Shown: one piece after another, positions 1 through 9,094 of the stretch | Position numbering within the stretch: position 1 is the first letter of the stretch | Layout: each line of letters begins with the position of its first letter | From: Psilocybe azurescens | Lineage: Eukaryota; Basidiomycota; Agaricomycetes; Agaricales; Agrocybaceae | DNA: 29,520 nucleotides | Reading direction: 5' to 3' | NCBI GenBank assembly: GCA_023853785.1 | Contig: JAJIRX010000771.1 | Coordinates: 1-29,520 of the forward strand | Translations under genes and position numbers: made by a program | Notes under the pieces: generated by a model | Database searches by the model: none | What the model was told of the DNA's origin: nothing | The model's input: the letters and a program-made list of their open reading frames with translations, nothing else

Positions 1-1064
1 TCACGGTCGTTCATTGATCAAATCGAGACACAATGATCAAGCTCCTGGGTGAAGAGCGAGGAATAAGCTTTGAGAATGATGGTGGAGCTCGGACGGCACC
101 TTCAAATCTGTTTTGAAAATGCTGTGGGACGAATTGGTGAAGCCGATCATCGATTGCCTGAATATTAAGGTCGGTCAATACTTTTCAGCAGATGATCGAC
201 CTACTTATAAATGACACAGAAATGCGATGACATGCCTCTCTTGCAATGGTGCCCAACCGGTCTGTTCACTTTCCTTCCCATCCACGCTGCGGGCAACTAT
301 GATAGCGCGCTAGCTATCGATTGCGCTCAGATTACTTCATTTCTTCATATACTCCAACTGTAGGCGCGCTTCTTTCTGAGCCATCTGCGTCCACCACCGA
401 GACGTTTCGAATGATGGCAGTCATCGAATCCCAACAATTAGCTTCTACGAAAGACGAGTTAAACAAAATTCGGCAGTATGTATCTCTGGTGACACTTGTC
501 GAATTGGGTGTCCCTGGATCACCTGCAGAGATCGAAGATGTCGCCTCCCGTCTTTCAACTGTGTCTATCGTCCACTTTGCATGCCATGGCATGCAAAATC
601 CATCGAAACCTCTGGACAGCGGACTGAAGCTGTCCGATGGACTACTCGGATCTCGAGGATTATGAAGGAGAAGATGCCGAATGGATCACTTGCGTTTCTG
701 TGCGCCTGCGAGACGGCGATGGGTGACCAAAATATACCGGATGAAGCGATGAGCCTGGCTGCGTGCCTGCTCTTTTCAGGATTTCGACGGGTTGTCGCTA
801 CCATGTGGTGTGTTTTTTTTTTTTTTGCTAATATTCAACCTCCCAATTCTAATGGCACTGCGTTAGGGGAAATGATGGACCGGGATGGACCTACTATCGC
901 AGATACATTCTATCGAGAACTTTTCCGTGGTCCTGACGGCAAAACCGGCTCGCGAACCAGATGTGACGAAGTCTGCGTATGCACTTCACATCGCGGTCAA
1001 GGAGCTACGTTCCCAGAAAGTTTCGTTCCGGCGATGGGTGCCTTTCATACATATGGGAAAATGA
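1..1064 (+). pseudogene. TPR-CHAT protein, 3' (CHAT) part, degenerate copy
   Basis: This is the C-terminal CHAT (caspase-like, HetF-associated) domain of a TPR-CHAT protein; the window edge removes the upstream TPR part. The His motif VHFACHG is near 570-590 and the Cys motif FLCACETAMGD near 695-725, so both catalytic positions of the family survive. The end reads RRWVPFIHMGK followed by TGA at 1062-1064, as in the minus-strand paralog. Compared with that paralog there are single-base losses near 88, 328 and 645 and extra bases near 867 (at the intron acceptor) and 945, so the frame is broken repeatedly. An intron interrupts the domain around 172-228, and a second with a long T run starts at about 808 after VVATMW. 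It is probably a pseudogene, although indel sequencing error cannot be excluded. Confidence 0.75.
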
Positions 1065-1132
1065 AATGCGTATATACTACAACCTGTAGAATGAGTTTCG
1101 TGTACCTACCTGCCGAATTATTGCGTAAAAGC
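1..1132 (+). repeat. Inverted repeat arm, partner at 7197-8343
   Basis: Read in the plus direction, this segment matches the reverse complement of 7197-8343 nearly end to end, at roughly 85-90% identity by eye and including both introns. Similarity stops just past the CHAT stop codon at the shared motif TTATTGCGTAAAAGCA (about 1117-1132). The left limit is the window edge, so the arm probably extends further. Confidence 0.85.
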
Positions 1133-2744
1133 ACCCTTATGTGTTCGTCCTCAGGACGCTCTGCCTGGAGCAATTTCAATATGAATCCTTGTATCGGCCG
1201 TGGGTTTAACTCACAGCTTTTGGGTCTTTCTTAGTATGCGCAGAAAGGTATGTCTAGAGAGAACAAGTTCAAGATCTAGAACATCTACTCAATTTGCACT
1301 CAACGTTGACTCAACGCCAACTTGAGTGCACCAGCGGCTTCAGATCGGAGGCGACTTCTTTTGAACACCCGCTAGCCCCGGTCAGGAATATTGTTTTTGC
1401 AGGTGGATAGGAATTGGAAATATGTTCGTGGTTGTATTAGTGCGTTTCACGGTCGCATTTTCCGGCCGTTTTTGAGTCATTTTTCAATGTCTTTTTGATT
1501 GAAGAAATCATAAAATAAGGCACCTTCGTGAAACCTTCGGAACGGCTTCACTTTTGTGTGGTCTTGTTCAAATAACTGGACGGTAGAGTGCGCGGAAAAA
1601 ATGAAGAAAACAAATGAAAAATGGTGTAAAGAAGGGTAGGAGCGGTTTTTTTGCGTAGTTGAAAAAACGAGAAACCTTTTTTTTTTGAGATGTCAAAAGG
1701 ACTTCAAAAACAGACGTTTTTAAAAAAGCTGAAAATGGCCGCAAAACGCGACTATGAAAGCCCCCCAATTGTATTTTTGGTGCATTGTTATTTATTGACT
1801 TTGTTTTCTTGTATTTTAGCTTTCGGAGAGACGTGTATGTATATGAGGGGCAAAGGACTGCTGAGCTGGCTTAGGCTGCGCGGTCAGATCGAGTGAATAT
1901 ATGAACTAAGTGTTTTGATTGAGTCTTGCATCGTAGCTGTAGTTATAAATCCGTCGACATTTTTCGTTACATTTCACCTTGGCTCTCGATTCGTCGCACA
2001 TCTGCCGCGTTCATCGCTCTGTTGCTTACTTTTCGGGTATCTGAACTACGAGCCAGGGAACAGTGTCTTCCAGGGCGGAGTGGAGCAGAGGTGCGACCTT
2101 GAACTTGAATAAGTAGACTAATGGCTGCGTGATATTGAATGTAAATATTCGCCGTCGCTTGAAGCCCAACAACTTTCTGGCATATGAAGCTGTGACTCAG
2201 AAGTGAAAGCTGCCAATCCGGTGCCTTTGCCCGACGTGCTGGTAGCCGTCCTGCATCATACAAATAATCGACAAAAGACTCACCTACGTAGGTTTTTCTT
2301 TCTGTGACTGAAGCACTTGAAAAGTCACATTATTTCGTTCACACCGTCTCACAGACTCTGTCTGTATGTGGGGCAGTACTACTGTGAACCTCCCCTCATA
2401 ACGGGTAAGACAACAGTAGGAAAATGGATAGAAAATCTCTAATTAGATTGTTGTTGACCTGGTTATGTGGATGATCATAATAGTCAGGGATTTCAGTAAA
2501 ATTTGAGTGGATAAGACTGCTGTTAGACTCAAGTTGGGCTGTTAGCGTTCAAATATTCTTCAAGTTGGCGCTGCCAAGGCACTGCGACTACTAATATTAG
2601 CACCGACGCGACGCGTTTTTCCCGCGTTTGTGGCAACTGAACACGTGCCGCTAGCTCTCGCTGCTTGAAGTTGCAGTGGGTGGTCCAATATCCAACTAGC
2701 TCAACCACAAAGACGACGACAGCGGTGATCTCCAAGTGCCAACG
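1133..2744. other. Intergenic, no supported gene
   Basis: I see no convincing coding region. There are homopolymer runs (T run near 1676-1686) and short ORFs on both strands with no recognisable composition or motif. The part just before 2745 is outside the direct duplication and presumably held the promoter of the gene that follows. Confidence 0.5.
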
Positions 2745-3886
2745 ATGTCAATAGCGATATCGCAGCTGAGGCCGCACAAAGCTGAAGCAATCCACCGCAT
2801 CAGGCTCAATGTGCTGAGCCTCGTCACCCTCCTCGTGCTGTCGTACCTGCTCCCGCTGCCCTCTGTCCCGGCCGCGCTGAAGACCGTGCTGCTCGCTTCG
2901 ACGCCGTCGGACTCTCACCAGGCGTATTCATTTTCGCAGGTGTGGGTGTGGGCGTGCATTATAGGTGCGTAGTGTGCCTTGTCCTACGCGATACAAATGA
3001 AAGAGCTCTGCTAATAATATAATCATTTATGCACAAACAGAAATAGGAATGGTGACCGTGATGGGCTACAACCTGCTCGAAGCCGCATACGCGATCAAGT
3101 ACCCGCCCGCGCCCCTCCCGCCGGTCCCCCCAAGAGCACTGCACAAACCTTCCTCCGCCTCTCCCTCTCCCTCTTCCTCCTTGCCTGCACTCTCCCCTTC
3201 ACAGCCCCTCTCAAAATCCCAGCGGCCGTTCAAAGTGCTCTCGCCGCACAGCAGCCCGCAGCCCCAACGCCCGTTCGCGTACAACCCGTCGTCGTCGCTC
3301 TCGCTCTCCCGAGGTGGCCTCGACTCCTCTTCTCCCTCCTCTGCCTCGCCCAAATCGCCTTCCCGAAGTGGTGGTGCGGCTTCGGCCACCCCGTACGCGC
3401 AGTCCCCAGTATCGACGCCCTCGCGCGTGCTGCACTACACCGTGCCCCCTCGGCGTCCACGACGTCCAACGCGTCGACGTCGTCCGAATTCCTCGCGACG
3501 CCCAGCCCTGTCATCTCAGCGTACAGAGGGAAGCATGTCGCTGGAGATGTTGGTCGTGAGTGTTTCTTGTTTTTTCTTTTGTTTTTGCTTTCCTTTGTTT
3601 TGCTTTCTAGTCTGATTTTTTTTCTTTAATGCGCTGAACGTTCGTTCATTTCTATCCCCTTCCTTTCTTCGTCTCGTCTCTTCGTTTCATCGTTCCGACC
3701 CTTTCTACTATATCATTCTACGCCGCTTTTTTGCCTTGACTTTCACTTTCACTTTCCCTTCCGCTTCTCTTTCATTTTCATTCTGTGTACATCCTCGTCT
3801 TATCTCTTATATCCCCAGGCGCACTAGACGGCTCATACCTCAGCATGCTGAAGAACCAAACGCAAGAATCCGACGACGAAGAGTAA
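2745..3886 (+). CDS. Small conserved basidiomycete membrane protein, POM34/NPCC-like (tentative)
   Basis: This is a three-exon gene. Exon 1 (2745-2964) starts MSIAISQLRPHKAEAI and encodes a hydrophobic segment (LVTLLVLSYLLPLP) followed by LLASTPSD. Intron 1 is 2965-3040, with a GCTAATAAT branch site. Exon 2 (3041-3555) gives a second hydrophobic stretch, a Ser/Pro-rich linker and the motifs FKVLSP, TPSRVLHYTVPP and TPSPVISAYRGKH. Intron 2 is 3556-3818, pyrimidine-rich. Exon 3 (3819-3886) ends RALDGSYLSMLK and an acidic tail. The splice phases agree. The one fault is a missing base at a C5 run (3445-3449): the sequence before and after it is coding in different frames. Two membrane segments near the N-terminus plus an S/P-rich tail resemble what I recall of basidiomycete nuclear-pore POM34-type proteins; that name rests on memory, while conservation is clear from the second copy. 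Confidence 0.6.
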
Positions 3887-4585
3887 CCCAAAAATAAAAG
3901 CGAAATCGTATTATATAAAAGAAAAGACACGATCAACAAATACCCCCGAGTCGAGCTGCAAGCATACAATACAATACAGTACATTCGGGTTCGGGTTCTT
4001 GTGATGCGGGTGCGGGTGCGGGTGCGGGTGCGGGTGCGGGTGCGGGTCCAGGTCGGTTTTGTGTGGTCATGACGATGGCGATTGTGATGATGCTCTACTC
4101 TGTTCTACGCGAGGAAAAGGAGTAGGTGATGTGATGTGAGGCGGGGTGGGGTTTGGAGTTCGGGAAAGGGAAAGGGGACAAGATCCGATCACGACAAGAG
4201 TTGATTTATAAATCGTATGTAGTTGCACTTCAATTTTCACGACCACAAGAACGAGAAGTAATGTAGAAACGATAATGCGCGCATATATATATATGATTTA
4301 AATTCCTTTCATCTTATCATGATCCATGATCCATGATTACACTCTTGGGTTTTAGGTTTCATTCAATGTAGACGTAATTTTTGTTTTTGTTTCTATTCCA
4401 GGCTTGTATTCCGTCGTCGCCAACCAGCAACAAGAAAAAAACGAGGATACGCCTCAACGCCTCAACGCCTCAATCCCTCAATCCAACTACCTTGTCGAAC
4501 AAATTATGTAATACATACGATCCACTTTTTAAAATTTTAGCGACAACAAAGGAAAATACATACACATATTACTACTTACTGCTTA
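3887..4585. other. 3' flanks between convergent genes
   Basis: This is the spacer after the membrane-protein stop. It holds an AATAAA at about 3893-3898, the GGGTGC microsatellite, and AT-rich stretches before the next minus-strand coding end. The same spacer, without the expanded microsatellite, lies at 16794-17456. No gene is seen. Confidence 0.5.
4006..4047 (+). repeat. Hexamer microsatellite (GCGGGT)7
   Basis: Seven perfect 6-bp units with a GGG run in each, preceded by two more GGG runs at 3987-3989 and 3993-3995. The plus strand fits a G-quadruplex pattern with three-base loops. Copy B (about 16920-16960) has only an imperfect, short version. Confidence 0.9.
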
Positions 4586-4852
4586 CTAAACCTCATCAGG
4601 CCCTAAAGCGACATACTGGAACACCATGCTCGTCCTCCTCTCCTCCCTCTCCTCCCTCTGCCCCTGCCTCTCCTTCCCTGTCTCTTTGTCCTTCTCTAGC
4701 GAATTTTCCTCCAACGCACCATCACTGAGCGCATGTGCGTTCCGAGCCCGAGCACTAAAGCGCGGCCTAAGCACCATCCTCCGCGGCACAGCGACAGTGA
4801 TATTCACGTTCCGGCCCCCAAAGCTGCCGCCGAACCCTCCGCCGAAGTCCAA
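4586..4852 (-). CDS. Conserved C-terminal coding fragment ending GPDEV
   Basis: This minus-strand reading frame opens in a Gly-rich stretch (FGGGFGGSFGG), then reads VNITVAVPRRMVLRPRF, a charged Glu/Lys/Arg-rich segment and ends VFQYVALGPDEV. The same ending is kept in copy B (17457-17660), with a changed but still charged middle, which suggests real coding sequence. There is no good start codon: a stop lies just upstream in frame and the first codon is TTG, so it is probably a last exon. It may be the terminal exon of the nucleotidyltransferase-like gene that lies directly upstream on the same strand; I could not find a clean splice joining them. Product unknown. Confidence 0.4.
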   Translation of the reverse strand: MDFGGGFGGSFGGRNVNITVAVPRRMVLRPRFSARARNAHALSDGALEENSLEKDKETGKERQGQREEREERRTSMVFQYVALGPDEV

Positions 4853-4872
4853 GCCCAGGGTTTACGACAGTT

Positions 4873-6467
4873 CTATGCATCCGTCAGGATGTATATAAGA
4901 CCACAATCATGATAGTTACACACCCCGCAACAGTCTTCCATACATTCTTCAACTGTGCCAAACGAACCATGCTGACGATGCAATCGCCGACCTTTGTTCT
5001 TGCGATTCAAAGTGACTATTAAAAAGAACAACTTAATAGCCTTCACGACGACAAAAGTCGAGTATCATTACAATTCATTCCAAGGTCCTGCAGTCATCTT
5101 GTAAGCATGAAGTTCGCACTAAGAGGGAAGCGTAGGTGCATACCGTTTGGTAAACCAACTTGTCAATTCTTCGAGCATCCCAGCCGGGGGCCATACGGAA
5201 GATGAAGTGAAGCGACGACGTAATCATTCATCTCATCATTTTCGCCTTTAAGATCTCCATTGTACGTTTGGCGCGTACGCTTATTGCGTTGTTGGCTGGG
5301 AGCATTTGCAAAAATACGTCCTCGGAGCTGCCGCCTGCCTTCCAGAAAAGTATTTCGCATATTCTCATCCGCAAGTGTTTCTAATGCAAGCAGGCGTGCC
5401 AGACCTTCCATTCTCGTGATAGAGCGCTCGCAGTCCTGTACATATCCTGCGTCAGTATCTGGGTCAGATAGAAACAATTGTAACGACCGCACTGTAGGGT
5501 TGATTTTTGAATGCTCGAGGGTTGGAACATAGACTTTGAAAAACCTTTGGGAATACTTGGATAGTCTGACTTCATACGAGGGAAATCGGCGAGTCATGTC
5601 GACTGTATTGCATTGACGCATCATGGCCACAACCGCGCGAGGGTTCGCCCATACTCGATTGCCTGATTTGCGATGAATAAATGTGCATATATTCATAAAA
5701 AGATTATTTACCATGGGTATGCACAGCACGGAGCGTCGATATCGAATCTAGCGAGAATTTCAGCTAGCGATACATACAAACGCAAGACAATTTGCACTGA
5801 TCGATAAGGATATTGAGCTAAAATACGCCAATTAGAAGAAGCGCCATGATAAAAAGAAAGAAAACGTACAATAAATAGAAACAGTACGCTTGGTACGGAT
5901 ACAGGTAACATCCCAGGGTACAGAATCTCGAACAGCTTCGTATATCTCCTTGATCTTGCCCTGCCAGTAATGAAGTGTTAACACAAAAAACAAGACATGT
6001 GGAATAAAAAATATCATGTACCTTGTCTGGACTCATACCCCACAAGAAAAGATCGACATCTGAAGTCGGGAGTCGGGTACACGTTCGATAGGTAGTACTT
6101 TCTGATAGCGCGCTGCGAAACCGTATCGCCTTCCGAGAGAGGCGTCAAACACGCTAGGACAGATCCGCCAGCGGCAACAACATTGTTCCAATTCACAAGC
6201 TGGGATAAAGATCCCTCGGTGAAAATCGCCCACTTCTTCTTGAATTCTTCGACATCGGCAACTTTGGATCCTGATGTCGTCGGTAACTGGCATGTCATGT
6301 TTAGCAGAAAGATCCCCTTCCCCTTCGACGACTCGAGCCCTGATGGTCCTGATCGTAGCTGGAGCATCGAACACGGCGACCATGCCGACGTGGGGGTTGG
6401 AAAGACGTGGATTCTTCTTGTCGGTCGCGAACAACTTCCTTAACTCGTCATCCTCGTCGAGCGACGG
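4873..6467 (-). pseudogene. Fungal nucleotidyltransferase-like (ankyrin-associated) protein, decayed
   Basis: This is a multi-exon minus-strand gene. Exons by splice sites are 6467-6022, 5960-5870, 5817-5712, 5662-5144, a 16-nt exon 5087-5072, and 5015-4873. Motifs in order are FTEGSLSQLVNW, AAGGSVLACL, DLFLWGM (in a shifted frame), VTCIRTKRTVSIY, VQIVLRLY, DIDAPCCAY, NRVWANPRAVVAMMRQ, TVDMTRRFPSYEVRLSKYSQ and a Cys/His-rich stretch (LHRHGSFGTVEECMEDCCG). The GGSVL then DxDLF arrangement resembles the GS/DxD signature of the polymerase-beta superfamily; in homologs I recall, it precedes ankyrin repeats, which are absent here. Frameshifts lie near 6260, at a 7-bp tandem duplication (6064-6077), near 5715 and near 5180. 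The acceptor at 6468 implies a further, unlocated 5' exon. It is non-functional as written. Confidence 0.6.
6064..6077 (-). repeat. 7-bp tandem duplication breaking the DxD-like motif
   Basis: AGTCGGG occurs twice in a row (6064-6070, 6071-6077). On the minus strand it falls just before the codons for the DVDLFLWG motif and shifts the frame by seven bases, so the motif is lost. Confidence 0.8.
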
Positions 6468-7196
6468 CTACAAGACCGCATGAAGCGACACCCCTGGCCC
6501 CGCTGCCAACGTGTTAACACGCTCAATGAAAGATTAGATTTCGATAGTGGATTGCATGGTTGAGGAAGCCTAGGATTCGTGTGCTGGGTAGCAGTGGCCC
6601 TTTCCCAGTATTTAAGGCCCATCTTGTCGGGCACATTGAAAAGCCTGCTGATAACTCAGTGACTCGTCGCGTTGGCCGGTTAGCGCAAGCTGGTGCGTCC
6701 TTCCAAAAAAGGGTTGTTAAAGCGGTCCTGCTCCATCCCAACTCCGGCTCCCCGACCAATGACTAGTGAATTCGAGTAGAATTCACGAGTCATGAGTCAT
6801 GATCAAGTGTCCGCTTGTCGTACGACGCGTTCCTGTTGCCTGATATGCCCGAGCCCTGTATGATCTGGGCGAAGCTTGAGTGCTGACTCCGCCAAGTGTC
6901 CACTGTCCAGTACCCGCTCGCGGTTGAAGCATGAATACTAGACTTGTGACTGCTTTGTATAAGATGGAAGGGCAAAATCGTTATACAGGTTTGCCACGAG
7001 ACTACATGAATACGGAGTTTCAGGCGCATTGCGTGCATGGATGATGGAAAGTCGAAACCATTCCACCGTTTGTGAACCGAGTACCGAATCAACACGGCAC
7101 ATTGTCTAGAGAGAGCGGACATTCAAAGTCCCATCCGATCTAAAACCCGCTGCCAAAAACTTGACTTGACGACAAAGTCCACAACTTTGAGGCTGC
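6468..7196. other. Spacer upstream of the nucleotidyltransferase-like gene
   Basis: This should contain the first exon and promoter of the minus-strand gene that starts before 6467, but no exon could be fixed. The minus-strand ORFs at 6523-6759 and 6790-7122 show no recognisable motif or repeated counterpart. Confidence 0.4.
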
Positions 7197-8343
7197 TTTT
7201 ACGCAATAATTAGGTAGGTGGGTACATCAAATTCATTCTAAAGGTTGTAATATATACGCATCTCCATTCTCATTTTCCCATATGAATGAAAGGAACCCAT
7301 CGCCGGAACGAAACTTTCCGGGAACGTAGCTCCTTGACCGCGATGTGCAGTGCATACGCGGACTTCGTCACATCTGGTTCACCAGCCGATTTGCCGTCAG
7401 GACCACGGAAAAGTTCTCTATAAAATGCGTCTGCGATAGTAGGCCCGTCTTTGTCCATCATTTCCCTACCCAATCCTATTAGAATTTATGTTCATCGGAG
7501 GAATGCCAGCGAAAAGAAACGTACCACATGGTAGCGACAACCCGCCGAAATCCTGAAAACAACAGGCACGCAGCTAGGCTCATCGCTTCATCCGGTATAT
7601 TTTGGTCACCCATGGCCGTCTCACAGGCGCACAGAAACGCAAGTGATCCATTCGGCATCTTCTCCTTCATAATCCTCGAGATCCGAGGTAGTCCATCGGA
7701 CAGCTTCAGTCCGCTGTCCAGAGGTTTCATTGGATTTTGCATGCCATGGCATGCAAAGTGGACGATAGACACAGTTGAAAGACGGGAGGCGACATCTTCG
7801 ATCTCTGCAGGTGATCCAGGGACACCCAATTCGACAAGTGCGTCACCAGATACATACTGCTGAATTTTTGTTTAACTCGTCTTTTGTAGAAGCCAATTGT
7901 TGGGATTCGATGACTGCCATCATTCGAAACGTTTCGGTGGTGGGTACGGATGGTTCAGAAAGAAGCGCGCCTACAGTTGGAGTATATGAAGAAACGAAAT
8001 AATCTGGAGCGCAGTCGATAGCTAGCGCGCTATCATAATTGCCTGCAGCGTGGATGGGAAGGAAAGTAAAACGGCCAGTGGGACACCATTGTAAGATAGG
8101 CATTTGGTTTGATTTCTGTGTTATATTATAACTTATAAGTAAACCGATTATTAGCAGAATTCAACAACTAACCTTGATATTAGGTAATCAATTACCGGCT
8201 TCACCAATTCGTCCCACAACATTTTCAAAACAGGTCTGAAGGTGCCATCCGAGTCTCCACCATCATTCTCAAAGCTTATTCCTCGCTCCTCACCCAGGAG
8301 CTTGACGATTGTGTCTCGGGTATGATCAATGAACGACCGTGAT
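7197..8343 (-). repeat. Inverted repeat arm, partner at 1-1132
   Basis: The reverse complement of this segment aligns with 1-1132. It covers the CHAT domain end, its introns and about 70 bp of 3' flank. This arm continues upstream into the full TPR-CHAT gene, while the other arm runs off the window. Confidence 0.85.
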
Positions 8344-9094
8344 ATCACAGACTGAGAGGCAGCCATACGGACACTATCAACGAGTATCTCCAAGATAGGG
8401 AGTGTGTAAGTTTGGAAGGGGGATGTGATGAATGTTTGTTGATGTCATGATGAGACAGTGACTGCGAACATAATTTTCGATGAGAAAGACAACTGGATAT
8501 TCGGATGCGGCTGGTTTGAGTGAGGATAAACGGGGCGGGAGTAGAAAATCCTGGAACCCATCCAATTCCCTGACTTTGAGAATATTTTGCTCCCATTCTT
8601 CATTGAGGCGATTAAGTCGGGATGCCTCCTGCTCTATGGATAACTTTTTCCGATTGTCTAGAAGTTGAGCAGTGGTATCACGATAAGATCCATTCTCCAG
8701 CTCGTTGGCAATATCTTGCAGTCTATCTGCCAATTCTGGACCATTTGGTGCGATATTGCGGAGTTGATGAAAGGGAGAGCGGAGAGATAGGACCTGTGAC
8801 CAGAAAATGGCTCGACCTGATTCCAAAAATTCTATGGCTTTGTGTAAATTTCCGGAGAGAATAGCGCATATAGATGCGTCACGAGCTAAGCCATCGGTGC
8901 CCGTGGTCAAGGCTTTCTGTCGCGATTGTACATCCAAACTCAAAGCAGCGACTTGTGGTAAAGCCTGTAGGGCAGCATCATGTGCATGAATTGCAGAGCT
9001 ATGCTGGTTTTCGACAGCGAAGCCTATCCATCTCTTTGCACAATCGAGACGATGAGATGGAGGTTGGAATAAGTATTGTGTAGCAGCAGAAAGA

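Larger units (their letters stand above)
2742..5863 (+). repeat. Direct segmental duplication, copy A
   Basis: This block is repeated in the same orientation at about 15588-18732, near 90% identical by eye over 3.1 kb. It begins at the start codon of the small membrane-protein gene and ends inside an intron of the nucleotidyltransferase-like gene. Both genes, their introns and the spacer between them are shared, so it is a segmental duplication and not a transposon. Confidence 0.85.

Noticed and set aside
1568..2263. Short ORFs on both strands (1568-1768, 1690-1896, 1967-2263)
   Set aside because: No motif, no splice context and no counterpart in the duplicated blocks.
3066..3559. Overlapping minus- and plus-strand ORFs in the Ser/Pro-rich exon
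   Set aside because: GC-rich low-complexity coding sequence opens all frames; the conserved duplicate supports only the membrane-protein frame, apart from the frame jump at the C5 run.
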